Counted from the first letter of the stretch, positions 1 through 7,156 are shown. The stretch is DNA of 10,612 nucleotides from a bacterium UBP10_UBA1149 (GCA_002311335.1 DBZX01000032.1:8079-18690), one strand, 5' to 3'. Notes: generated by a model not told the origin, from the letters alone. Program-made: numbers and translations.

Positions 1-2
1 CG

Positions 3-578
3 CGAGTGGAGGACTGCGCGGCCATGCTGGAGCGCGAGCTGGGCGCGGTCGACCTGCTGGTTAACAACGCGGGCTACGGACATCACCGGTCCTTCCTGGA
101 CTGGGACCTTGACGACATGGAGAGAATGATCAGGGTCAACTACCTTGGCTCGTTGTACTGGACCCGCTTGTTGCTGCCGGCCATGGTTGCCAGGGGCCGC
201 GGTCGCCTGGTATTCGTGTCGTCGGTGGCCGGGCGCCTGGCGGTGCCCGGGGAGAGCGCCTACGCGGCGAGCAAGTTCGCGCTGAGCGGCCTTGCCGAGG
301 CGCTGTCGTTGGAGCTGGAAGGCAGCGGCGTGAGCGTGCTGACGGTCTATCCCGGCACCGTGCGAACAGCGTTTTTTGACGATGAGGCGCTGGCCGCCAT
401 GCCCGCGGTAGCCAAGCGCAGCATGGTCGAGACCTCCGAGCTGGTGGAGCAGGTGCTGGCCGCCATCGAGAGCGGCCGTCGGGAACTGACCTGGCCGCGC
501 TTCATCGCGGCGGGCTACGTACTGCGCGCGCTGCTGCCGGCGTTATTCAGGCGTAGCGTATTGCGCAGCACTTCGTGA
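3..578 (+). CDS. Short-chain dehydrogenase/reductase (SDR), 5'-truncated
   Basis: NAD(P)-dependent oxidoreductase of the classical SDR family. The reading frame is open to the left edge of the window, and the N-terminal TGxxxGxG nucleotide-binding motif is missing, so the true start lies upstream; a GTG at base 6 is not a credible start. Numbered from that GTG, the visible hallmarks are NNAG (residues 20-23), the catalytic serine in SSVAG (72-76), the YxxxK pair (Y86, K90 in YAASK) and the PG turn (116-117) after strand 6. All catalytic residues are present, so the protein is likely active. The C-terminal tail, rich in Leu, Arg and Ala, resembles SDRs acting on lipids or 3-keto substrates, but the substrate cannot be read from the sequence. 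It converges on the minus-strand gene ending at 609, with 30 bases between the two stops. Family is certain; substrate is unknown. Confidence 0.93.
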   Translation, partial: RVEDCAAMLERELGAVDLLVNNAGYGHHRSFLDWDLDDMERMIRVNYLGSLYWTRLLLPAMVARGRGRLVFVSSVAGRLAVPGESAYAASKFALSGLAEALSLELEGSGVSVLTVYPGTVRTAFFDDEALAAMPAVAKRSMVETSELVEQVLAAIESGRRELTWPRFIAAGYVLRALLPALFRRSVLRSTS

Positions 579-598
579 CCCGGCACCTTCACCGGGTC
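577..598. terminator. Possible bidirectional terminator hairpin between convergent genes
   Basis: A 7-bp perfect stem, GACCCGG (577-583) against CCGGGTC (592-598), with an 8-base loop. It overlaps the last two bases of the SDR stop codon and lies 11 bases beyond the stop of the minus-strand gene, so it sits where a shared terminator would be expected. There is no T-run on either side, so factor-independent termination is uncertain. Confidence 0.35.
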
Positions 599-608
599 CA
601 GAAACGGA

Positions 609-1199
609 TCAGGGATTGGGAATTATGACTCCCGAGGCGCCCACCATCAGGCCTGTCTTGCAGGGGTTGTTGGGGTCGTCCACCACCGTGCCACCAGCGT
701 CGATGATAAGTTTACAGGCGGCAAAGTCAGCCGGGAGGGGAGGTTCGTAGATCTCGAGCTTATCGAATACCGCGGCCCGGTGAACCCCGGCGGGTATCAG
801 CGCGAACTGGGACGACTGGTCAATCTTGGCGCTTCCCCTGCCCGACTTCAGTTCAACTGCAATGTTGAACTCAAAAACAGTTCCCATGCCGGGGAAGTTG
901 CCGCCGAGCACCACGATGTATTCGTCGCCGGTCACTTGGCCGGTGAGCTTCATCGAGTTGTCGGTAGTAACCGGGATGCCAAATTCGTCGGTGACACCGG
1001 ACAGTTTGCTCTTACACTTGCCGTTGCCCTTCATCAAGACCTTTCCCGCCTCCATGGTCGGGAAGTCCGTGGCACCGGCGTTGTCGGCAACGACAGGCAC
1101 TACGCTTGACTGGTACTTGGTGCTTGCGGCCTGCGCGGAAACGGCGGCTAGAACTACTACTGTGATAGCGACTGCGAAGATAGTTAGACAGCGTGTCAT
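609..1199 (-). CDS. Secreted protein of unknown function, 196 aa
   Basis: I do not recognise this family. The N-terminus is a clear Sec signal peptide: MTR, then a hydrophobic core to about residue 20 and an AQA-A cleavage site near residue 24. The mature part of about 170 residues has alternating polar and hydrophobic strands (for example KLTGQVTGDEYIVVLGG at 84-100 and VFEFNIAVELKSG at 108-120), suggesting a beta-rich fold. Cysteines are at 62, 162 and 180, besides C4 in the signal region. There is no membrane anchor beyond the signal peptide, no lipobox and no catalytic motif I can name. The ATG start is supported by GGGAGG six bases upstream on the minus strand. It is last in the minus-strand series but is separated by 128 bases from the propeller gene and has its own possible promoter, so it may be transcribed separately. 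Its position suggests a role alongside the other exported proteins, which is inference only. Confidence 0.85.
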   Translation of the reverse strand: MTRCLTIFAVAITVVVLAAVSAQAASTKYQSSVVPVVADNAGATDFPTMEAGKVLMKGNGKCKSKLSGVTDEFGIPVTTDNSMKLTGQVTGDEYIVVLGGNFPGMGTVFEFNIAVELKSGRGSAKIDQSSQFALIPAGVHRAAVFDKLEIYEPPLPADFAACKLIIDAGGTVVDDPNNPCKTGLMVGASGVIIPNP

Positions 1200-1227
1200 G
1201 TGTGGCCTCCCTTGGCTTTCTCTGCCA

Positions 1228-1257
1228 ACTGTAGTTCCACGGGGTGGCTTACGTCAA
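1228..1257 (-). promoter_or_regulatory. Possible sigma70-type promoter for the 196-aa secreted protein
   Basis: On the minus strand, TTGACG (1257-1252; five of six matches to the -35 consensus) is followed after 18 bases by TACAGT (1233-1228; four of six matches to the -10 consensus). Transcription would begin near 1221, leaving a leader of about 20 bases that contains the GGGAGG ribosome site of the gene starting at 1199. Position and spacing fit, but the hexamers are imperfect and promoter rules for this organism are unknown. Confidence 0.35.
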
Positions 1258-1274
1258 GGGGAGAGATGTGGTTG

Positions 1275-1298
1275 CCCCCCCCGACCGGGTGGGTGGGG
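1275..1298. other. C-run/G-run inverted sequence in intergenic gap
   Basis: Eight Cs (1275-1282), then GACC, then G-runs (1287-1289, 1291-1293, 1295-1298) separated by single Ts. The C and G runs can fold on each other around a GACC loop, with G.T/A.C-type interruptions, and the G-rich part could alternatively attempt a quadruplex. It lies between the propeller gene and the 196-aa gene, where a terminator or mRNA-processing structure is plausible. The core CCCCCCGACCGGG also occurs at 10299-10311. Confidence 0.4.
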
Positions 1299-1306
1299 AG
1301 GCTGCA

Positions 1307-1326
1307 CCGGCTGAAAAAGGAGCCGG
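1307..1326 (-). terminator. Small hairpin directly after the propeller gene stop
   Basis: A 6-bp stem, CCGGCT (1307-1312) against AGCCGG (1321-1326), begins one base after the TGA of the 729-aa gene. The T-run (read on the minus strand) lies in the loop rather than after the stem, so this is not a standard intrinsic terminator. With the adjacent C/G-run element it may attenuate read-through into the 196-aa gene. Confidence 0.3.
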
Positions 1327-1327
1327 T

Positions 1328-3517
1328 TCAGGGGCAGACGGCGGGCCGGGCGCTATTGATGGCCAGAAATTTTCCTTTTCCGTTGACGCCGGTGCCCTGA
1401 TCAACCCTGAGGGTTCCTCCCCACAGGGCACAAACGAAGGGGTCGCTGCCACCGCCAGTGGTGAGGGCCACGGCCAGCGAGCCCTGTCCCGCTTCGTTGA
1501 GGGTGAAGTTTATAGTGGCACCTTTGCACAGGGCCTTGAACACTTTGCCCACCACCAGCTTCACCGACTTGCAGGCGCCGTTGACCTGTTGCGAGTCCTT
1601 GTAGCGGTAGCCCTTGGAGCCAGCCGGCTTACCGAGGCCTTTCCAACCGGAAGCCGGCAGTGAGAAGACCTGCTGTTCGGCCGTCGAAGGGTTGTAGAGT
1701 CTCAGCTCGGCACCGCCGGTCAGTGGGTCCTGTGGCTGTCCGGCGACCGGTACCACCAGTTCCTCGTCCTTGCTCAGGACCAGGAGCTTTCGCTTGTCGG
1801 GGCGCGAGTCGAAATCCTTGAGCGACAACTTTCGTCCGCTCCACAAACCCGCGCAGCCGGGGGTCCCGGCCGCGCAGAACGCGAAGACCTTCGAGGGTAT
1901 GTTGGCCACGATGGTCGAAGCGCTCGAATTGTTGGCCGATCGTTCCCCCAGCCCGTGTCCGATCACGAGTGTTCCGCCAGAAACTACTGCCGACGATGCC
2001 ACCGAAGACCCGAGGTAGCGAGTGGCCAGCCGCTCGCCGCTGTCGGCGTCATAAAAACGCAAAACGTTGGTGTACACCGTGCCCACCATGACCAGCCCGG
2101 GTACTGCGCTTACCGGCCCGAAGTTGGCGTCGGCGTAGCCGCCCCTCTCGCCGGTGTTCTGCCAGGTGACGCTGCCGTTGTCCATGTTGATGGCGTGTAC
2201 CGTGGGCTGCTGCGGGTTGATGATGTCGAGTCCCGGCGCGGTGGCGGCGTAGACGAGGCGGCGGTCTTCGTCGATGGCCGGCGATGCCGTCATGCCACCG
2301 GCGTAGCCACCGGGCACCAGGTTGGTAGCCCAGTAGGGCAGCGCCGAGGGGTCGGCGTCGTCCCAGGCAACGCCCGTCGACTCGTTGACGCCGTCGCGGT
2401 CGATGACGTAGTAAGTGCCGTCCTTGCCCCCGATGCCGACCACCTCGCGGTCGTCGCCGTCGAAGTTTATCGTGAACAGGTTGGGGCTGGCGCCGAAGGC
2501 GAGGTCGAGGTTGTCGACCTCGCGCGGTCGCCACGTCCAGGCCGGGGTGCCATCAAGATTGAGAGCCACGAGGGCTTCGTCGTACAGCGGCATGGTGGGG
2601 CCGGGTTTCGGCGTAGCCGGATCGCTGTCTGTGTCGCAGTTGCTGCTGCCGAAGTAGACCAGTCCACGTCCTTCGTCGACCGCGGCAGACGACCACACGT
2701 TGCCGCAGCCGGTTACCGAACGGTCGAAGTCGCAGCCGGTTCGTGTTGACAGGAATCCTGCGGGCAGGCCCAGTTCTCCCTCGGTGTGGTAACCGTCAAA
2801 GCTGCGTATGTTGTCGGCCGGATCCGGCGTACAGGTGGCGCCGGTCTCGAGGTCAAAGTACCAGGCAAGGCGCCCGTCGGCGGCGTCGACGGCGAAGAAA
2901 CCGCCTTTGCCGGTTTCCTTGTCGTTGACGTCCATGCCGAACATGACCATGCCGTTGGCCAGCACTACGGCGGTTTCGATCTCGTTGCGTTCTCCGTCAA
3001 AAGAACACAAGCCCGGCGGGTCGGCACAACCGGTGCCCGCCTCGAAGTGCCAGTTCTCTGCGCCCGTTGCAGCGTCGAGCGAGTACATGGTCTCGCCTCC
3101 CGAGACGAATACGGTGGTCGTGCCGCCCACGTCTTCGACGTGGGCAGTGGCGGTGTTGGGATAGGAGGCGCCCGGCTGATCTGCCGTGACAAATCTCCAC
3201 AACTCGCTGCCGTCGGCGAGGCGAAGTGCGTAGACGTTGCCGTCCCACGAGGAGATGAACACCAGCGGCACGCCGCCCTCGCCAGCGACTTCTACGGTGG
3301 CCACCGCAGGGGTGGCCGAGACTATCTTGCCCGTCTGGAAGGACCACTTCTCGACCAGTTGCGGGAGATTCTCACGGGTGAGCGTGGTCTCGGCGGGGTT
3401 GTAGTAAGTGCGTAGAGGGCCACCTCCGAGCGCTGGCCAGTCGGCGGCGGCACATGGAATCGCGGGCAGGAGCAGGGCAACGGCGAGCAGGGCCAGCCCG
3501 GGCATGCTGGGTTTCAC
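1328..3517 (-). CDS. Exported PQQ-repeat beta-propeller protein with unnamed C-terminal domain
   Basis: A 729-residue exported protein. Residues 1-25 form a signal peptide, likely cleaved after CAAA. Residues about 27-556 form a propeller with PQQ-type blade motifs (xxDxxxGxxxW): SWDGNVYAL (90-98) with SELWRF, SLDAATGAENW (146-156), AVDAADGRLAWYF (209-221), ALNLDGTPAWTW (318-329) and HAINMDNGSVTW (441-452). The opening (DWPALGGG...TLTRENLPQLVEKW) resembles polyvinyl-alcohol-dehydrogenase-like and BamB-like quinoprotein propellers. No CxxCH haem site is present, so any electron acceptor would be separate; PQQ binding itself is unproven. Residues about 558-729 are a distinct domain with four cysteines (649, 664, 696, 728), a GYRYKD motif and a FVCALWGGTLRVD motif; its function is unknown. 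The GTG start is favoured by GGAGG nine bases upstream; it lies one base past the previous gene's TGA. Cys pairs in the propeller (164/171, 262/271, 548/555) suggest disulfides. Confidence 0.88.
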   Translation of the reverse strand: MKPSMPGLALLAVALLLPAIPCAAADWPALGGGPLRTYYNPAETTLTRENLPQLVEKWSFQTGKIVSATPAVATVEVAGEGGVPLVFISSWDGNVYALRLADGSELWRFVTADQPGASYPNTATAHVEDVGGTTTVFVSGGETMYSLDAATGAENWHFEAGTGCADPPGLCSFDGERNEIETAVVLANGMVMFGMDVNDKETGKGGFFAVDAADGRLAWYFDLETGATCTPDPADNIRSFDGYHTEGELGLPAGFLSTRTGCDFDRSVTGCGNVWSSAAVDEGRGLVYFGSSNCDTDSDPATPKPGPTMPLYDEALVALNLDGTPAWTWRPREVDNLDLAFGASPNLFTINFDGDDREVVGIGGKDGTYYVIDRDGVNESTGVAWDDADPSALPYWATNLVPGGYAGGMTASPAIDEDRRLVYAATAPGLDIINPQQPTVHAINMDNGSVTWQNTGERGGYADANFGPVSAVPGLVMVGTVYTNVLRFYDADSGERLATRYLGSSVASSAVVSGGTLVIGHGLGERSANNSSASTIVANIPSKVFAFCAAGTPGCAGLWSGRKLSLKDFDSRPDKRKLLVLSKDEELVVPVAGQPQDPLTGGAELRLYNPSTAEQQVFSLPASGWKGLGKPAGSKGYRYKDSQQVNGACKSVKLVVGKVFKALCKGATINFTLNEAGQGSLAVALTTGGGSDPFVCALWGGTLRVDQGTGVNGKGKFLAINSARPAVCP

Positions 3518-3518
3518 G

Positions 3519-5189
3519 TCAGGGTGCCTCCAGGTCGCCGGGGAAGACCGCCACGCCGTCGGGAAACGAGAGTCCCGACTTTATGATTTCGGGGGTTCGT
3601 CCGTTTCCGGCGAGATCGAGCTTCACTCGCCGTACCTTGCCGTTGGGGCCGGGACCGAGGCTACCGCCGCTCACAACAAGGTTCATATCGGCGTAGTAGA
3701 TGTTTCCTTTGCAGTCGACGGCCACTTGCTGGGGGTGCCCCACGGACAGCGGAACCCCGGTTTCGTCCGGGTCGGGTTCGACTATGCGCCGCAGGAAGTC
3801 GCCGTCGCTGTTGTACTCCGAGATCATCCCGGTGAGGACGCTCGATATGTACCAGTTGCCGCCGGGAGCCGGGGTTATGCCAGTGGGCGTGCCCACGTTC
3901 TCGGGGTCGGCCACGAACACCTCTACGTTGACAGTGTCGGCCATCGGGGCACCGGTCGAGTCCAGCGAGCCGCAGCCACCGGCCGCGTCGGGGCCGGTCG
4001 GGAAGGGCGGCGAGTATCGCCGTACGTGCAGGCCCCGCGCCGAAGTAACGTAGATGCGGCCCAGTTCATCGATGGCCACGTTGCCGGCTGTGCCGATATC
4101 AGTGGCAATTTTGCAGGAGTTGTTGCTGAGGTCGTTGTTAGGGTAAGTCCCCGGCGCGCCGGGGTAGTGGTCAAAGGGCGGGAACCACATGATGAGTTGC
4201 CCGTTGAAAACCCCGCTGGCCTGGTTGCCCAGCGAGGAGGTGAAGAGGTTGCCCGACACGGGGTCGACCATGCATCCGTAGGGTTCCGGCCCGGCGTCGG
4301 GATAGCTGGGAGTGAGCTTGCCCACCTGTGTGCCGTCGGCCTCGAATACGCCCCAGCCCGCGGGAGGGGTGGGCTGGCCGGTATCTTCGCCGGCCACGAA
4401 CCTGCCGCTGCCGTCGGCCAGTGCGCAGATCATGCCGTTGATGTCGCGGTTGTCGGCAAGCGACAGGCGACGTTCGTCGCCCGCGGCGGCAATGAGTATG
4501 TCTTCGAGCAAGGGGCCGTTGTCGATGGTGTCGAGATCGTAACGGCGCAGGCGGTTGCCCTCGGCGCCGTAGAGTAACTCAGGGTCGCAGGCAAGCTCAT
4601 CGGAGGGCACCAGCCCCTCTACTAAATCGTGGATGTCGTCCTCGATGTCGTTTCCGTTGCCGGTTGTTATGCACCCGCCCTTGGAATCCGCCTTACCGAA
4701 GATCTTCTGCAGCTTGCTTCTCGCCTTGCGAAAAGACTTACCGAACTTCACCGCGTCGTTCTTTATCGTTTCCTTTGCTATCCCCTTGAACATGCCGGAG
4801 GCGGCCTTGCCTGCCACCTTCAGCTTGTCCGATCGGCACTTGTCGTCGCCGCTACCCGCGTCAAGCGCCGCTTCGATCAGCGCGTGCCAGCCGTCTATGG
4901 CAGCACCGACCGTGGCTTCGTCCCCGGGTTCGGCGCAGGTGACTTTCTTTTCGGCCTTGGCAAACAGTTTGGAGAACTTCGAATCGGCGGTGGCAAGGCA
5001 GCCAGCGTCGGTAGTTGCGCCGTCGCGCGCGGCCTTCGAACTACACTTGGCCAGGCCCAGGGTCTTGACGGCAGCCGCCTTGTACTTGCCGGCCTGGCAC
5101 TTGAGATCCGGGTCAACGCCCGCCGTCGAGTTCGTGGCAACCGCCAATGCCAACCCAACCAGGCCCAGTACCGCGATAGTCTTCACCAT
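3519..5189 (-). CDS. Exported protein: duplicated Cys/Lys-rich helical domain plus NHL/SMP-30-like beta-propeller
   Basis: A 556-residue protein with a signal peptide (1 to about 23). Residues 30-193 are Lys/Ala-rich and helical and form two tandem units (30-87 and 116-193), each starting KCxxxKxK and ending in a conserved Cys. Unit 1 has cysteines 31, 49, 64 and 85; unit 2 keeps only the outer pair, 118 and 173. Residues about 200-556 form a propeller with NHL/SMP-30-like strands such as VAIDELGRIYVTS (371-383), TGITPAPGGNWYISS (436-450), VAVDCKGNIYYAD (489-501) and FPDGVAVF (542-549). Such propellers bind ligands or act as lactonase-like enzymes; no catalytic residues could be assigned, so binding or scaffolding is as likely as catalysis. 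The start codon overlaps the upstream TAA as TAATG, with GGAGGG seven bases upstream, implying translational coupling to the EEP-domain gene. The next gene starts one base after its stop. Confidence 0.85.
   Translation of the reverse strand: MVKTIAVLGLVGLALAVATNSTAGVDPDLKCQAGKYKAAAVKTLGLAKCSSKAARDGATTDAGCLATADSKFSKLFAKAEKKVTCAEPGDEATVGAAIDGWHALIEAALDAGSGDDKCRSDKLKVAGKAASGMFKGIAKETIKNDAVKFGKSFRKARSKLQKIFGKADSKGGCITTGNGNDIEDDIHDLVEGLVPSDELACDPELLYGAEGNRLRRYDLDTIDNGPLLEDILIAAAGDERRLSLADNRDINGMICALADGSGRFVAGEDTGQPTPPAGWGVFEADGTQVGKLTPSYPDAGPEPYGCMVDPVSGNLFTSSLGNQASGVFNGQLIMWFPPFDHYPGAPGTYPNNDLSNNSCKIATDIGTAGNVAIDELGRIYVTSARGLHVRRYSPPFPTGPDAAGGCGSLDSTGAPMADTVNVEVFVADPENVGTPTGITPAPGGNWYISSVLTGMISEYNSDGDFLRRIVEPDPDETGVPLSVGHPQQVAVDCKGNIYYADMNLVVSGGSLGPGPNGKVRRVKLDLAGNGRTPEIIKSGLSFPDGVAVFPGDLEAP
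3527..3531 (-). promoter_or_regulatory. Ribosome binding site that sets the GTG start at 3517
   Basis: GGAGG on the minus strand lies nine bases before the GTG at 3517 and inside the end of the preceding gene. The only nearby ATG (3505) would be 21 bases away, so GTG is the better start and keeps the full signal peptide. Confidence 0.6.
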
Positions 5190-7156
5190 TAGTTTTCCCT
5201 CCGAGGGGTCAGGGCTTCAAGGGAGATAATGGTCTGCAGTCCCACGTGGTCAGAGGTCCACAGCGTGGTTGCGCAGGTATCGGGGGCAAGGTCGCCCGGG
5301 CAGTCGCCGTCGGTGAGGCATGATACGGGCGTGTCCCTTCGGCAAAGCGGCGAAGGGTCATAGTCTTCGCAGTAGCTTCCGGCCGGGCAGTCGCCGTCAA
5401 CTGCGCAGAGCAGCGCCGGCTCGAAGCGACACCGGGCGTTGCCGTCCACGCCCGGTGTATCGGCAAAGCGAGTCGTCGGCCCGGTCTCGCTCGCGTCCGA
5501 AATAGTTCCCGACAGGGGGTGCAGCGCCGCCGGTACCAGCATGATGTTGTCGATGCGGCTGGCGGTCGTATCGGCGGCGTCGGTGAGGTCGTCTATGCCC
5601 GAGGTGCAGCCGCTGCGGTCAACGGGGGCGTTACAGGGAGCGTCGCTTCCGTCGAACAGGGTTGTCCAACCGAGGGCCTCGAGCGTGAGTATGGCGGGAT
5701 CGCTGCTCGCCTGCTGGTCACCCGCGCTGCCCTTGTGGGCGTTGAAGTCAGCGCCCACCACGGCCGGGTGTCCGCTGGTGTGAGTGCGCGCCACGAAGTC
5801 GGCGAAGGAGGCTGCGTGCACATCGCGCTCGCTGTCATTGCAGAAGGCGCAGAGGTGGGCGGGGTATACGTCGAGTTGTCCCGCGGGCGACGAGACCACT
5901 ATGCGGCCGAACACGCGGCGGTCGGGAAACGAGGCCACCAGGTCAATGTCGGGGAGTATTTCCCACTCCTCGGCCGACGCCGGCCAGCGACTGACTACCG
6001 CCTGCCCCGAACCGAAACCGTGCTCGGCGTAGAAATAGGTGAGCCCGTGCGTTGCCGCGAGTTCGGCGACAAGGCCGGCGGCTGAACCGTTGGGTCCCAG
6101 CACCACCTCCTGCAGGGTCATCACGTCCGGGTCCGCAGCCACGACCTGCGCTGCCAACAGGGTAATGCGGTCGTCGATGTCGTCGTAGCCCACAACACCC
6201 GAGGTTATGTCCTGCAGCATGTTCAGGTTGACCAGCCTGATCGCGAAGGGGAGCTCGGCCGTGCAGTCGGCCGCGCAGCCGTCGCCGTTGTCGTTGTTGC
6301 CGTCGTCGCACTGCTCACCGGGTTCATTGATAAGCCCGTCGCCGCATCCTTGTACCGACAGCGTGGGTACGCAGAGCAGCTTCTCCTTTACTGAGTCGAG
6401 CTTTTCATCGCCGAACTGGTTGGCCGTGAAGGTGCCGCTCACCTTGGCGAACTTGGCCTGGCCTTTTACCCTCTTGGCCTGGTAGCAGAGCAGGTGCGCG
6501 TCGGGGTCCTTTATGCCCTCTCCGTTCTTGTCCACGGGCAGGCACAGGCGCTTGGGTTTCTTCAGCTCGAGGTCGACCGGTTGGTTGAACGAGCTGTCCA
6601 CCTGCACGGCGGCCGGCACTGTGTAGCCGCGTGGCTTCTTGACCTTGTAGCACTTGAAGTGATCGACGTCGTGGCTGAGGGGGTCGGGTGCCACGGGCGG
6701 TGCGGCACTGCTGGCGGCCGTGGGTACCATGAGCGACTCGGCCTTGACCGTGTCCATGAAGTACTCGGCGAACTGGTCGACCACCCGGAAGTTACTCCTG
6801 CGTTCGTGTTTTGGCGAAGCCTTGGGAGCCTTGCCCTTGTAGCTTTCGAGGTGGGTGCTGTCGTCGGCGGGCGTGACCCCGCCCAGCGTCGCGGGCAGAC
6901 AAAGCGACGCGGCTTTCTTGAGGTCCAGGGGAGTAGTTTCAAAGTGATCGCTGAGGGCAACCCCGGCAGCGCCGCCGAATTTCGTGGACCCCTTGGATTT
7001 TTTCGCCTTGTAGCAGACAAAGGCGTCGGTGGCCGCCAGCGCATCGGTGGCTGACAACGGTTGCAGCTCGGCGCCGGGCAACGCGGTGAGCGCTGCCATG
7101 CTAAGGGCCGCAGCCACGAGGGGGCGGCGGCCGGGGATGCGGGATATTCTCTTCAA
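5189..7156 (-). CDS. Exported multidomain protein: CYK/LCxP repeats, DUF4215-type Cys-rich repeat and EEP phosphodiesterase domain
   Basis: A 655-residue protein. A basic, hydrophobic N-terminus (KRISR...RRPLVAAALSMAALTA) is the export signal. Residues 45-265 hold four half-units of the pattern CYK...F...LCxP (47-89, 102-145, 166-207, 221-264). Residues 270-298 are a Myxococcus-type cysteine-rich repeat (CGDG, EQCDDGN, GDGC). Residues about 304-650 are an endonuclease/exonuclease/phosphatase fold: N312, E350 in QEV, H434 in AHL, D470 and N472 in GADFN, D536 in RIDN, and D636-H637 in SDH. The metal-binding and catalytic set is therefore complete, and a Mg-dependent phosphodiesterase or nuclease acting outside the cytoplasm is likely; the substrate (nucleic acid, phospholipid or other) is not known. 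Residues 576-628 insert two CxxDGDCP-type loops just before the SDH motif. The start is TTG: the frame has an upstream TAG at about 7195 and no other start codon; the ribosome site is weak. It is first of the coupled exported-protein genes. Confidence 0.87.
   Translation of the reverse strand: MKRISRIPGRRPLVAAALSMAALTALPGAELQPLSATDALAATDAFVCYKAKKSKGSTKFGGAAGVALSDHFETTPLDLKKAASLCLPATLGGVTPADDSTHLESYKGKAPKASPKHERRSNFRVVDQFAEYFMDTVKAESLMVPTAASSAAPPVAPDPLSHDVDHFKCYKVKKPRGYTVPAAVQVDSSFNQPVDLELKKPKRLCLPVDKNGEGIKDPDAHLLCYQAKRVKGQAKFAKVSGTFTANQFGDEKLDSVKEKLLCVPTLSVQGCGDGLINEPGEQCDDGNNDNGDGCAADCTAELPFAIRLVNLNMLQDITSGVVGYDDIDDRITLLAAQVVAADPDVMTLQEVVLGPNGSAAGLVAELAATHGLTYFYAEHGFGSGQAVVSRWPASAEEWEILPDIDLVASFPDRRVFGRIVVSSPAGQLDVYPAHLCAFCNDSERDVHAASFADFVARTHTSGHPAVVGADFNAHKGSAGDQQASSDPAILTLEALGWTTLFDGSDAPCNAPVDRSGCTSGIDDLTDAADTTASRIDNIMLVPAALHPLSGTISDASETGPTTRFADTPGVDGNARCRFEPALLCAVDGDCPAGSYCEDYDPSPLCRRDTPVSCLTDGDCPGDLAPDTCATTLWTSDHVGLQTIISLEALTPRREN

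Noticed and set aside
1287..1301. G-quadruplex in GGGTGGGTGGGGAGG
   Set aside because: Only three runs of three or more Gs are present, the fourth has two, and pairing with the adjacent C-run is more likely.
1955..2749. 264-codon open frame on the plus strand
   Set aside because: Antisense to the PQQ-type propeller; Val/Ala/Gly-rich shadow without motifs.
1328..3517. Haem c attachment or lipoprotein anchor in the propeller protein
   Set aside because: No CxxCH motif is present, and the residues before C22 (AIP) do not form a lipobox.
3408..4577. 389-codon open frame on the plus strand
   Set aside because: It lies opposite the two propeller genes, spans their junction and has low-complexity Val/Gly/Arg-rich composition; the minus-strand frames have signal peptides and domain motifs.
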